A stretch of 64,000 bases of DNA from Chitinimonas arctica (GTDB lineage Bacteria; Pseudomonadota; Gammaproteobacteria; Burkholderiales; Chitinimonadaceae). Below are positions 26,562 to 35,735 of the stretch, piece after piece; position 1 is the first letter of the stretch; each line of letters begins with the position of its first letter. The position numbers and the translations under genes are program-made. The DNA lies in the NCBI RefSeq assembly GCF_007431345.1, contig NZ_CP041730.1, positions 5,022,001 through 5,086,000 of the forward strand, written 5' to 3'. Below the pieces are notes generated by a model that was given only the letters and a program-made list of their open reading frames with translations, ran no database searches and was not told the DNA's origin.

Positions 26562-29351
26562 ATGGAATCACCATCGAAGCACACCCCCTCGACTGACGAC
26601 ATCGACGACCTTGCGCGGCTGCTCGGCGCAGACCTGGCGAATGGACTCACCGCAGGCGAAGCGCAGCGACGACTTGCGCAAAACGGACCCAACGAACTTC
26701 TTGCCACCCCCCGGATCGCCACTTGGCGCCGCGTGCTATCGCATTTCCAAGACCCCCTTATCTATCTCTTGCTGGGAGCGATCGTGATTTCGCTGACAGC
26801 TTGGGTATTCGAGGGACGGGAAGGTTGGCCCGTGGATGCAATCGTTATCGCTTTGATTGTCGTCCTGAACGGGGTGCTGGGCCATGTGCAGGAAGCCAAG
26901 GCGCACGACGCCGTGGCCGCATTGGCCCGAATGAACGCACCGGCCGCATCCGTCGTGCGCGATGGCCAGGTGCAGCGCGTACAGAGCGTGGAGTTGGTAA
27001 AGGGAGATATGCTGGTGCTGGCCGAGGGCGATGCCATCGCGGCCGATGCCCGCCTGGTCCAGGCCGCGTCCCTGCGCGTACAGGAGAGTTCACTGACCGG
27101 TGAGAGCGAGGCAGCGCTCAAGGACCCCGCGACGCTACCTGGTCCAGCGGCATTGGGCGACCAGCGCAATATGGTCTTCAACGGTACTTTTGTCGCACAG
27201 GGAAACGGTCGCGCCGTGGTCGTCGCCACGGGCATGTCCACGCAGATGGGTTCGATTGCAGGCATGCTCGCTGCCACGGTCCAGCAGCCTACACCGCTGG
27301 AAAAGGAGATCGCCCACATCGGCCGCATGCTCGGCATCGCGGTACTGGTCATCGCCGTCGTCGTGGTGGGCACGGTCCTGCTGATCGCCAAGCCGGCCAG
27401 TATCGGCGAAGTCATCGGCGTGCTACTGCTCGGTGTCGCCCTGGCGGTTGCGGCGGTGCCCGAAGGGCTCCCGGCCATCCTCTCCGTCGTATTGGCGCTG
27501 GGGGTTCAGCGCATGGCCCGGCACAACGCGATCATCAAGAACCTCTCGTCGGTCGAGACCCTGGGGGCCACCTCGGTCATCTGTTCGGACAAGACGGGAA
27601 CGCTGACCCGCTCGGAAATGACTATCGTGCGCGTGATGACCGCCTCTGGCGAGACGGACATCACGGGTGGGGGATACGCACCGGAAGGCCAGGTGGAATA
27701 CAAAGGTGCCCGCTTGCAATCCGGTCCCGTCCTTGCCGAGCATATCGCGCTGCTGAGCGGCGGCAGCCTGGCGGGCAATGCGTCACTGCGGCAGGTGGAA
27801 GGGGGGGCATGGGAAGCTCACGGCGACCCTACGGAGGCGGCGTTTCTGGTGGCGGAGCGCAAGCTGGGCATCACCGAACGGCGCGAGCGGCGGTTCCAGC
27901 GCATCGGCGAAATCCCGTTCACCTCCGAGCGCAAGATGATGTCGACGATAGAGCTGGACCATGAGCACGGCGACGAGCGGGTATTGATCTGCAAAGGCGC
28001 ACCCGACGTCCTGCTGGGGCAATGCACGCGGGTGAGGGTAGGGGTGGAAGTTGTCGCGCTTGATGAAGCGCTGCGCGCGAAGTTCCTTGCGGACGTCGAC
28101 ACCCTCTCCAGCGCCGCATTGCGTACGCTCGCGGTCGCCTATCGCCCGCTCGCCGCGGACGAGGATGCGCAAGCAACGGAGTCACTGGAACGGGACCTTA
28201 TCTTCGTGGGCACCGCGGGCATCATCGATCCGCCGCGCGAGGAAGCGGCGGTGGCGATTCGCGAAGCGCGTCGCGCCGGCATCCGGGTCATCATGATCAC
28301 GGGCGATCACCCGCTTACCGCGACGCGCATCGCAGCCGACCTGGGGCTGGTGGACGCCGGGGCGGTGGCGCTAAGCGGAACCGAGCTTGACCGGCTCGAC
28401 GACGCGGCCTTTGCCGAAGCGGTACGCCACACCTCGGTCTACGCCCGCGTCGCGCCGGCACACAAGCTGCGCATCGTGGATGCCCTGCAGGCCGACGGGA
28501 GCATCGTCGCCATGACGGGGGACGGCGTGAACGATGCGCCGGCCCTGAAGGCGGCCGATATCGGCGTGGCGATGGGTATCACCGGCACCGAAGTGGCAAA
28601 GGGCGCGGCCAGGATGATCCTGGCCGACGACAACTTTGCGACCATCGTCGAGGCGGTGCGCGAGGGGCGCGGCATCTTCGACAACATCCGCAAATTCCTG
28701 CGCTATCTTTTGTCCTCCAATATGGGCGAGGTGCTGACGGTTTTTCTGGGAGTGGTGGGCGCAGGCGTCATCGGCCTGACGACCGCGGACGGTGCGCTGG
28801 TGCTGCCATTGCTGGCAACCCAGATCCTCTGGCTCAACCTGATCACCGACTCATGGCCTGCGCTGGCGATGGGAATCGACCCTGCCGGCGACGACGTCAT
28901 GGCGCGCAAGCCCCGCCAATCGGGCGAGCGGGTGATCGATGCCGACATGTGGTGGGGCGTGGTCGCGATCGGCGCGGTCGTGGCGGTGGTGACACTGCTC
29001 ACGATGGACATGTATCTGCCGGGCGGATTGATCGAAGGCGAGCGAGACCTTGCCAACGCACGCACGGCTGGATTCACCGTGCTGGTATTCGCACATTTAT
29101 TCAATTGCTTCAATGCCCGTTCGGAAACCGCCAGTGCATTCACCCATCCAACGACCAACCGCTGGCTCTGGGGCGCGGTTGCGCTTTCCGGCATATTGCA
29201 GGTGGGGGTGGTGCACCTCGATCTACTGAACCTGGCCTTCGGCACCGCACCGTTGACGCTGGACCAGTGGCTGGTCTGCGGCGCGATGGGGAGTGTCGTA
29301 CTGTGGTTCAGTGAATTACGTAAGTTTTTGAGAAGACGCGCAAAAAAATAG
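26562..29351 (+). CDS. P-type cation-transporting ATPase (type II)
   Basis: 929 residues. N-terminal cation ATPase domain (QRRLAQNGPNELL), actuator with SSLTGESEAALKD, PEGLPA in a membrane helix, phosphorylation motif SDKTGTLTRSEM, nucleotide-binding KGAPDVLL, hinge MTGDGVNDAPALKAADIGVAMG, and a C-terminal block of about six transmembrane segments (RYLLSSNMGEVLTVFLG, LWLNLITDSWPALAMG). This is the type II (Ca2+/Na+-like) layout. The transported ion cannot be told. I start at 26562, since the 17 residues from an upstream ATG (26511) look non-coding. Neither start has a clear ribosome site. The gene is bracketed by two copies of the lysR 3' end, suggesting insertion by recombination. Confidence 0.88.
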   Translation: MESPSKHTPSTDDIDDLARLLGADLANGLTAGEAQRRLAQNGPNELLATPRIATWRRVLSHFQDPLIYLLLGAIVISLTAWVFEGREGWPVDAIVIALIVVLNGVLGHVQEAKAHDAVAALARMNAPAASVVRDGQVQRVQSVELVKGDMLVLAEGDAIAADARLVQAASLRVQESSLTGESEAALKDPATLPGPAALGDQRNMVFNGTFVAQGNGRAVVVATGMSTQMGSIAGMLAATVQQPTPLEKEIAHIGRMLGIAVLVIAVVVVGTVLLIAKPASIGEVIGVLLLGVALAVAAVPEGLPAILSVVLALGVQRMARHNAIIKNLSSVETLGATSVICSDKTGTLTRSEMTIVRVMTASGETDITGGGYAPEGQVEYKGARLQSGPVLAEHIALLSGGSLAGNASLRQVEGGAWEAHGDPTEAAFLVAERKLGITERRERRFQRIGEIPFTSERKMMSTIELDHEHGDERVLICKGAPDVLLGQCTRVRVGVEVVALDEALRAKFLADVDTLSSAALRTLAVAYRPLAADEDAQATESLERDLIFVGTAGIIDPPREEAAVAIREARRAGIRVIMITGDHPLTATRIAADLGLVDAGAVALSGTELDRLDDAAFAEAVRHTSVYARVAPAHKLRIVDALQADGSIVAMTGDGVNDAPALKAADIGVAMGITGTEVAKGAARMILADDNFATIVEAVREGRGIFDNIRKFLRYLLSSNMGEVLTVFLGVVGAGVIGLTTADGALVLPLLATQILWLNLITDSWPALAMGIDPAGDDVMARKPRQSGERVIDADMWWGVVAIGAVVAVVTLLTMDMYLPGGLIEGERDLANARTAGFTVLVFAHLFNCFNARSETASAFTHPTTNRWLWGAVALSGILQVGVVHLDLLNLAFGTAPLTLDQWLVCGAMGSVVLWFSELRKFLRRRAKK

Positions 29352-29353
29352 CG

Positions 29354-29453
29354 TAGTCGTCCCATGCATATGGTTTACCTGCCGGATCGCTACCGTTAAC
29401 CAAAAATGCGAAGCTTTGTGGATTTCATGGTGGAGCGATTTGGCTGGGAGGCT
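29354..29453 (+). repeat. Direct repeat copy 2 (diverged lysR 3' end)
   Basis: This stretch begins immediately after the ATPase stop, and translates as RPMHMVYLPDRYR, a stop, then RSFVDFMVERFG. It is a relic of a LysR C-terminus, about 10% diverged from 26397-26496. Confidence 0.8.
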
Positions 29454-29493
29454 CAAACTGCGTCAATGGATTTCCAATGGAATGGAAGGATAA

Positions 29494-29886
29494 ATGATGG
29501 CCATACACTTAATGGCGGATTTGGAAAGCGATAAGCAGCGATTTATCACCCGTGCTCGTCAGTCAGGAAAGGTTTGGGGTTTACGGTGGAAAGAAGACGG
29601 GGAGGATAAGTGGGCCTATTGCTTATCCAATAACACCGAAGGCGACGACGATTTGGAATCGGACATTAGCGTGTTCGTATTCTGGTCTGATCAAGCCTAT
29701 GCGCGCCGTCACGCCGTGGCGGAATGGGCAAAGTACGTAGCCACATCAATCGAACTCGATGAATTCATTGAATACTGGCTAAGCAATATGCAAGAAGAGG
29801 GAGTATTGGTTGGTGTGAATTTCAATGCCGAGCTTGCGGGTATCGAACTTGAGCCTGCAGTGCTGGCCGAGGCTCTGGCGGGGTAA
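29494..29886 (+). CDS. DUF2750-like small protein
   Basis: About 130 acidic residues. Segments such as FITRARQSGKVWGLRW and FVFWSDQAYARRHAVAEW resemble DUF2750 proteins, which are small, cytoplasmic and of unknown function. Two adjacent ATG codons (29494, 29497) follow GGAAGGA, and the second has the better spacing. Base composition is more AT-rich than the ATPase before it. No partner gene is evident. Confidence 0.65.
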   Translation: MMAIHLMADLESDKQRFITRARQSGKVWGLRWKEDGEDKWAYCLSNNTEGDDDLESDISVFVFWSDQAYARRHAVAEWAKYVATSIELDEFIEYWLSNMQEEGVLVGVNFNAELAGIELEPAVLAEALAG

Positions 29887-30434
29887 CAAAACATTGAGCG
29901 CATCTGGCATTTGCCACATCTAAAATTTCTATTTAATTGAATTTACAAAACAAAACTGCCCATATGCGTTTATTCGATTACGTTGCAATGACGTGTCCAT
30001 TACCTGCCGCACATCCATGCGTATCAGATTATTGCTGGCCAGATCAAACTCGGCAATATAAGTATTGACGGCGAGCGCCGTGGCCAATATCTGCGCTCCG
30101 CTGGTACCAATCGGATTATGATTCAAGTGGAGCGCGGTAAGGCCGGTGTTGATTCGCGTGGGTTGAGTTAGATACTTTTAATCCCGCTATGTTAACAACA
30201 TGCATGGTATGTAAACTCTCAGGGAGGCCCGGTGAAATATAGATCAGCGAGTCTCTCGGATCGCTGAAAAAATCAATCCTCTCATTTTATATTCAGGCCC
30301 TCGCTGATAGCCGTCTTCTGTGTTTCATGCGATACTTTCTCATTTTTCTTACCAGGTTGACCTGTCCGGGGAATACATCCACCAGCCAGCCGGCATGCCA
30401 AGATATCAACATGTTAGTTCTTTAAGGTAAGCAA
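29887..30434. other. Gap with a leucine-rich-repeat gene fragment
   Basis: On the minus strand 29938-30175 encodes a leucine-rich-repeat stretch (TGLTALHLNHNPIGTSG, ATALAVNTYIAEFDLASNNL) of the ribonuclease-inhibitor/NLR type, ending at a stop and preceded by an in-frame stop. It is a fragment of a larger lost LRR gene. The rest of the gap (30180-30434) shows nothing I recognise. Confidence 0.55.
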
Positions 30435-31363
30435 GTGAGCAACCTGCATATTGAAACGCCGTTATTGGAATCGCGCCCTTTAAGCGTCCTCTCAGGCCGA
30501 GCCATATGGCTCAAGCTCGATGCCTTGCAACCACCCGGATCTTTCAAGATTCGCGGCATCGGCCATGCCTGTACGGTATACCAGAGCCAAGGTGCCCAGC
30601 GCTTCGTCTCATCGTCCGGTGGTAACGCCGGTATTGCTGTCGCCTATGCCGGGCGTCGCCTCGGCATTCCCGTGACGGTAGTCGTGCCGGAGACGACCAC
30701 GGAAAGAGCCAAGGAGTTGCTCCGGCTGGAGGGGGCGGAGGTCTTGGTACACGGCGGTTCATGGCAAGAGGCCAATCAGTTCGCACAAACCTTGCTTGGG
30801 CCGACCGACGCCTTTCTACATCCTTTTGATAATGCGTTGCTATGGCATGGCCATGCCACCATGATCGATGAAGTCGCCCGAACGCCATTCAAGCCGGATG
30901 CCGTAGTACTGGCAGTGGGAGGAGGGGCTTGCTTGCCGGTGTCGTCGAGGGGCTACAGCGCAATCAGTGGGGGGACGTTCCGGTACTGGCGGTAGAGACC
31001 GAAGGCGCCGCTTCATTTAATGCGGTGGTCCGCGCGGGCCGTACGGTGGAGTTGGAGCGTATCAATAGCGTTGCAACATCCCTAGCCGCGAAACGAGTGT
31101 GTGAGCAGGCATTGCTTTGTGCCAATTCACATCCCATCCATAGCCTCGTCGTAACGGATCATAGTGCCGTCACTGCCTGCGAGCGCTTTTTGGCGGATCA
31201 TCGCGTTCTGGTTGAACCAGCTTGTGGGGCAGCGCTTGCTGCGGTCTATGACCAAGCGCCAGAACTGGCTAGATACAACAAAGTGTTGGTGATCGTGTGT
31301 GGTGGGGCTACGACTACCATTGATCAAATCCGTACTTGGGCAGCGCAGCTGGATAAACCGTAA
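30435..31363 (+). pseudogene. PLP-dependent serine/threonine dehydratase, frameshifted
   Basis: The GTG start follows a purine-rich site. The first part carries PPGSFKIRGIGH with the PLP lysine, SSSGGNAGIAVAYAGRRLG for phosphate and substrate binding, and VVLAVGGG. Around 30918-30930 the frame slips in a G-run: one more G would read VGGGGLLAGVVEGLQ and continue without a break to 31363 (VLVIVCGGATTTID). The whole resembles the short catabolic L-serine/threonine ammonia-lyases (SDS-like). Either one base was lost in the genome, giving a null allele, or it is a homopolymer sequencing error. Confidence 0.8.
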
Positions 31364-31505
31364 AACCGCACCGATTATTGCATGCCAGGCTGAACGCATT
31401 TCCAGAAAGAAAAAGCGACGGCGAGACGGGTGCCAAGACTATTTGGTTCGGTATCTACAATTGACCACCTTGGCACCCATCATGCCCGATGCTTTGATGA
31501 GCTGC
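31364..31505. other. Short intergenic stretch
   Basis: Convergent genes end on both sides. No terminator with a clear stem and T-run was found and nothing else is recognisable. Confidence 0.4.
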
Positions 31506-32522
31506 TTAATGAGGTAGCATTGCCGTTTTCTCCGACATTTTTTTCTCTTGTGTTAATCGATCGATTTCCGGTCGCAATTGCTCGTAGGATGCATATTCGG
31601 CGTTACTCAGCGTAAAGTAATTGAGCGCATACAAAGAACCTAAGCGTATTGAGGGGTCTTCGTTAGCGTTACGCAAAATATTGAACAGCGGCGCTTTGAA
31701 GCCTTCAGAGCGAATGTTGCCGCTGATGATCATATCGAGCGCCACCTGCCGTACTTGTGGTGCGCTATCGGCAAGCCCTTGATTGACATTGGGTGTTAAG
31801 GTTTCTCCTGACTTGTTCCATTGCAAGAGCGCCATGAGACTTGTAGCACGTATGTTCGGATCGGAATGTTGTGTCAGGTTACGTACGCGTTCAACCATTG
31901 CGCGCGACTCCGCAGGTTCAATTATCCCCGGTTGCATTAAGTTGAGTAGCGCACCAGACAGCACAGAGGGGTCTTGTTCCTGTTCAAGCGTTTGTGCAAC
32001 CAGGCGATAGCTTTCCGCCGTATGGGGAAGCGAAGCCATGAGGCCGAAGCCTTCACGTCGCTGCGTAATATTGTTGCTGCTTGCAAGACGCACGGCGAAC
32101 GCTTGTACATCTGGCGCAGCATTACCATTCAAGAGTGTTTGCAATCTGTCTCGCATTTCGGCGTCTGGTTCCTGTGTAAGGCGGCGCATCACCTGCATGC
32201 GTGCCGTAGCATCGGTCTGCAATGTCTGCATGAGTGTGTTCCATGCTTCTGGGTCTGGGTCGTCACGGTGGGCAGCAAGCGCACGGTTAAGCGCATCTTC
32301 AAAAGAAGTCGGCACGCCACGCGTAGCACGCACAACTGCGTGCTGTATGCGTTGTACGATCGGTTGAGCAACCGGGGCTTCAGGAAGAAAGGGGGGTACC
32401 GCCTTACTCTCGATAGTAAGCGGGGAAGGTGAACCATCTTTGACGGCCCAGGCCGTGCCAAAGCCCATGCTTGCAGCAAGCGCAGCAAAACTGGCTACAT
32501 ACGAAGTCGAATAAGTACGCAT
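31506..32522 (-). CDS. Exported helical-repeat (HEAT-like) protein
   Basis: 338 residues. Signal peptide YVASFAALAASMGFGTAWA with likely cleavage after AWA. The mature protein is almost entirely helical with pairs of amphipathic helices and recurring segments such as DPEAWNTLMQTLQT, DPSVLSGALLNLMQ, DPNIRATSLMALLQ and APQVRQVALDMIIS, which read as HEAT/armadillo-like repeats. The start ATG at 32522 follows GGGGGG. No enzyme motif seen. It lies just downstream of a secreted lectin gene on the same strand, so the two may act together outside the cell. Confidence 0.65.
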   Translation of the reverse strand: MRTYSTSYVASFAALAASMGFGTAWAVKDGSPSPLTIESKAVPPFLPEAPVAQPIVQRIQHAVVRATRGVPTSFEDALNRALAAHRDDPDPEAWNTLMQTLQTDATARMQVMRRLTQEPDAEMRDRLQTLLNGNAAPDVQAFAVRLASSNNITQRREGFGLMASLPHTAESYRLVAQTLEQEQDPSVLSGALLNLMQPGIIEPAESRAMVERVRNLTQHSDPNIRATSLMALLQWNKSGETLTPNVNQGLADSAPQVRQVALDMIISGNIRSEGFKAPLFNILRNANEDPSIRLGSLYALNYFTLSNAEYASYEQLRPEIDRLTQEKKMSEKTAMLPH

Positions 32523-32620
32523 TGAATTACCCCCCAAATCGCACGCGTAGAGGTGCTGCGAGCAGCAAGTCCTTTCGCATGCGAGGCTGATTTTATAAGT
32601 TGAATCTGTCCATAAGACAC

Positions 32621-32658
32621 CACCCTTTGGGACCACAATACTCTGATCCCAAAGGGTG
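32621..32658 (-). terminator. Long perfect hairpin between lectin and repeat-protein genes
   Basis: Two 12-base arms (CACCCTTTGGGA and its complement) are separated by 14 bases, starting 10 bases after the lectin stop. No T-run follows, so it may be a partial terminator or an mRNA-stabilising element that sets different levels for the two genes. Confidence 0.5.
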
Positions 32659-32667
32659 AAGCGTGGT

Positions 32668-33126
32668 TTACAGCGAACGTCTATACCAGTGCTGGAAGTT
32701 ACCGCCATTGCATCCGAGCGTATAAGTATTACCGGCAGCATTGCTGTCCAAACATCTCAATGTCGAGACGTTGGTCATGCGCCATGAGCCACCGCCGTTG
32801 CTGACATAGGTATGACGCCAGCGTTGATAGTTACCGCCATTGCATCCGAGCGTGTAAGTATGACCGGACGTATTGCTGTCCAGGCAGCGATTGGTTGCCA
32901 CATTCCTCATCTCTATGCCATAAGAATTGAAATAAAGATTCCAGCGCTGATAATTACCTGAATTGCACCCCATCGTGTATACAGAGCCGCTCCAATTGCT
33001 GTCTAGGCAAAGAAGCGTGGCAACATTGGTGAATTCACTTGCCGCGTGGGCAGTGCCCGGAATCAATACCTGAATGGCTGCTGCCACCACTGTGCTGAAA
33101 AAAACTTTCCTCCTGATTGTTCGCAT
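32668..33126 (-). CDS. Secreted ricin-type beta-trefoil lectin
   Basis: 152 residues. Signal peptide at the N-terminus (VVAAAIQVLIPGTAHA). The mature part is a single beta-trefoil of three repeats, each with a CLDSN segment, a YT(L/M)GCN segment and a QxW motif (YQRW, YQRW, FQHW). Cys pairs in each repeat fit disulfides. Such domains bind galactose-type sugars and are usually attached to enzymes or toxins, but here the domain stands alone. It is followed 145 bases later by an exported helical-repeat protein on the same strand. Confidence 0.85.
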   Translation of the reverse strand: MRTIRRKVFFSTVVAAAIQVLIPGTAHAASEFTNVATLLCLDSNWSGSVYTMGCNSGNYQRWNLYFNSYGIEMRNVATNRCLDSNTSGHTYTLGCNGGNYQRWRHTYVSNGGGSWRMTNVSTLRCLDSNAAGNTYTLGCNGGNFQHWYRRSL

Positions 33127-34830
33127 TTTTAGCTCCTTGGTTGATGCAGGTTAGCGCTTATGCGTCTTACAAGCGCGCAGCGGTACAAACACTCGTTACA
33201 GCACAAAAGCGGCAAACCGAGCATCCATTTGGCCTTTAAAGGCCAGGGGCCTCATTTCTTTGAGGCAAAGGATTTTGATGCAGGCTTCCGCTGCTAATTA
33301 CCTTAGAACCTGTTTTCAAAGTGTCAACATCCATCGTGTCATGCAGTCTTGGCCGCGCATGGAAAATCTGGAATTTCATTTTATTGAGGCGATGCCGACG
33401 GCGTTGGCAGTAACGACTTGGTGCGCCGAATGATGCCGCCACAGAACGCCTCGGTAACGAAATTGGTTTTCAATCTACGCCAAGACAAAGATGGACGCAT
33501 CCTCCAGATTGGGGAGTCGTCGCGGAGACGGAAGAGTAGGGGGGCTGGGTCACCATTTGGATCAGGCGCGGCCAACGGAAAGTCAAGGCGGCTGGTAAAA
33601 ATGATAGGCGTGCTCCGCGAAGGTATGGATATAGATTCCGCCATCTCCCGGGTAATGGACTGATTGGTGGGCTTAAGTTAACTTATGAGTGAATGAGAAT
33701 TATAAATTTATAAATGAATATAATAGAATACATATGCCCTCTTGTTGACATTGCCTTCCATTGTCTTCAATAAATTATTCGGTGCTGAAGATAATCCTGG
33801 CCCCGGCCCTGCCGTTTTCGTCAAGCCGCCTTGACCGGCATCGCCGACAAGCCCGGCGAAGTAGGCCGCGGCGACGAGGGCGGCATATGCGACAGGCTGT
33901 GCGCCTGCGTACCACGGGGAGAGGCCGCGGCAGGAGGGGAAGGTGGAGGGGGGTGGCGCGACTCGGACGACATATTGGAACCCCGCGTAGTGCGAGCCCC
34001 CTTGTGCACATGCACCTGGCTGTCCCCGCTGCCGGCTGCAGAGTTGCCCGAGCTATCCGCCCGGCCGCGTTTTCGGCCCACTACTTCTACGTTGGCGCTT
34101 GCCTTGGCCGCTGATTTGCCTCCTCGTCTGTCCACCGGTTTCCCCCAGTCATCCTTTGAACGCTGGCCGGCAGCTTTGCCACTTGTGCAAGCCGCTCAGC
34201 ACCGCCGTGCCGTGCGCAAGAACCATGCCCTGAGGTATACGCGGCGAGGGCTTGATTTTGCTGGGGGTAGGCGGTGACATCGGTCGGCCAGGGGGTAGAA
34301 AAACACCCGAAGCGGGTGGGAAAACACTCGATTAGGGTAATGAAATATGACCATTACACAGACAGGGTGTTGCGGAGTACCAATTGTGTAGGCCAAGCTG
34401 AGATTGCCGGTCCCCAGCCATTTCAAAACTTCCGGTCTGCCTCGCGTCCTTGCGACACGATGCTGGCTTTCCAAGCACCAGGCCTGGCTCGTCTCGCCGC
34501 CGGTGGGAAAAGCTGGCAAGCACCCCGCCGGCCGGCTACTCTCGCTACAGATCTAGCTCATGCCGCTTGCACGCGCACTGGTCGTGGTCGGCGCCGGCAC
34601 AGGACCAGGTGTTGTCGCTGGCTACTTCGCATTGTTCATCGACGGCTTCATCGCCAATGCCGCTGGACCGACGAAATGCGCTCACCCATGACACCCCTGA
34701 AGTGCTTCCGACAATGAAAGACGCCGTCGAATATTTTTACAGGCTGCGCTACCTTGCGAGAACCTTAGGTGAGGCTGCTAGCGCACCCTAGCCGGCGGCC
34801 GCTGGAACAAATGCAGCACGTGAGAGGGAA
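33127..34830. other. Long stretch without a recognisable gene
   Basis: About 1.7 kb. The sequence at 33307 (GAACCTGTTTTCAAAG) resembles an insertion-sequence end but has no partner. On the minus strand 34196-33821 is open and would encode a low-complexity, Pro/Ser/Lys-rich tail (ESRHPPPPSPPAAASP). It lacks a credible start and could be the remnant of a disordered effector-like protein. Several other open frames overlap and show no family features. Base composition changes along the stretch, consistent with accumulated debris. Confidence 0.4.
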
Positions 34831-35011
34831 GGGGGCCTGTCAGTAATTTCGTGTTCAAGGCATGAAGAAAGCGTTGATTGAAAGGGCGCTCGGCGCCGAG
34901 ATGAACCATCATCTTGGCTATCTACCCGGTGCCGCCAAGCCGATCACCTCTACCAATCAACGCAACGGCAGGGACGCCAAGACCATCCTGACCGAGGACG
35001 GCCCTGACTCC
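34831..35011 (+). mobile_element. IS256-family fragment
   Basis: After GGCCTGTCAGTAATTTCGTG, which resembles a terminal region of this family, comes MKKALIERALGAEMNHHLGY and NQRNGRDAKTILTEDGP. These are the N-terminal third of an IS256-type transposase (consensus LIERALEAEMxxHLGY, RNGxxxKT, GP). The match stops abruptly at 35011, and neither catalytic domain nor the other end is present. Confidence 0.75.
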
Positions 35012-35077
35012 TCAAGAAGGTCTTTTACCCACCTCGGGTATCCACACCCTTTTCAAAACATAAATCAGTCTGTCCGC

Positions 35078-35560
35078 TTACTGCCTGCTGATCTGGTTAT
35101 CATTACCCGAGCTCTGCACCTGCGGCTTTTGTCCATTCAATGCCTGTGCCCACCTGACCTGGTTATCGTTACCCACCACCTGCACCTTGCCCAGTTGCTC
35201 TATCGTAATCTGGTTTTCATTCCCGTTCACATTGACCTGGGGGCAAGCTCCGCTGAGGCTGATCTGGTTACCATTGCCCTGTATGCTCACAGGCTGACCA
35301 TTGCATTGCGTAGATTTGCTCATGTCATTACCCATTATGTGTCCGCCATCAATGCGCCTAGCTTGCTTACCGGCGCCATTGCTCTGAACCGCATTCACGC
35401 TCGCCCCAGGCGCTTTGACATTCACATTTGCATTGGCACCGTTATCCTGCGTCTTGACACTGATGCCCGGCATCGTCACCGATACATCACCGGCATAAGC
35501 ATTGTAGGCACTGCTGCTTGCCAATAGTAAAACCGCGAGTATATGTTTTTGGATTGTCAT
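35078..35560 (-). CDS. Exported DUF3060-like repeat protein
   Basis: 160 residues. Signal peptide (HILAVLLLASSSAYNAYA) followed by a Gly/Asn/Val-rich mature part. Near the C-terminus four imperfect repeats occur: VSIQGNGNQISL, VNVNGNENQITI, VQVVGNDNQVRW and VQSSGNDNQISRQ. This V-x-V-x-G-N-x-N-Q-I pattern is typical of DUF3060 and suggests a short parallel beta-helix or solenoid on the cell surface. Function unknown. GGCAGAG precedes the ATG. Before the IS insertion it lay directly downstream of vapBC on the same strand. Confidence 0.7.
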   Translation of the reverse strand: MTIQKHILAVLLLASSSAYNAYAGDVSVTMPGISVKTQDNGANANVNVKAPGASVNAVQSNGAGKQARRIDGGHIMGNDMSKSTQCNGQPVSIQGNGNQISLSGACPQVNVNGNENQITIEQLGKVQVVGNDNQVRWAQALNGQKPQVQSSGNDNQISRQ

Positions 35561-35735
35561 CGCTCTGCCTTATTGCATCTCAAAGAGTTCGGGTTGTCTG
35601 ACTAAACTGATGCCAGTAGACAGGGTGCCTGCCGGCGACGCAAGGTGTAGTATTTACATTTTGAGTACCCGTGTTATCGGCAGCCGAAGCGGAAATCTCT
35701 ATTTGGCCTGCAACAGTAGATCGCCCCTCCACTTA

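Noticed and set aside
33761..34277. Several overlapping plus-strand open frames
   Set aside because: They are rich in Arg, Ala and Pro with no start context or conserved motif, and fit chance frames in high-GC DNA.
34560..34697. A 45-codon frame starting MPLARALVVVGAGTGPGVVA that resembles a dehydrogenase N-terminus
   Set aside because: Too short, no ribosome site, and the resemblance is limited to a Gly-rich stretch that could be chance.
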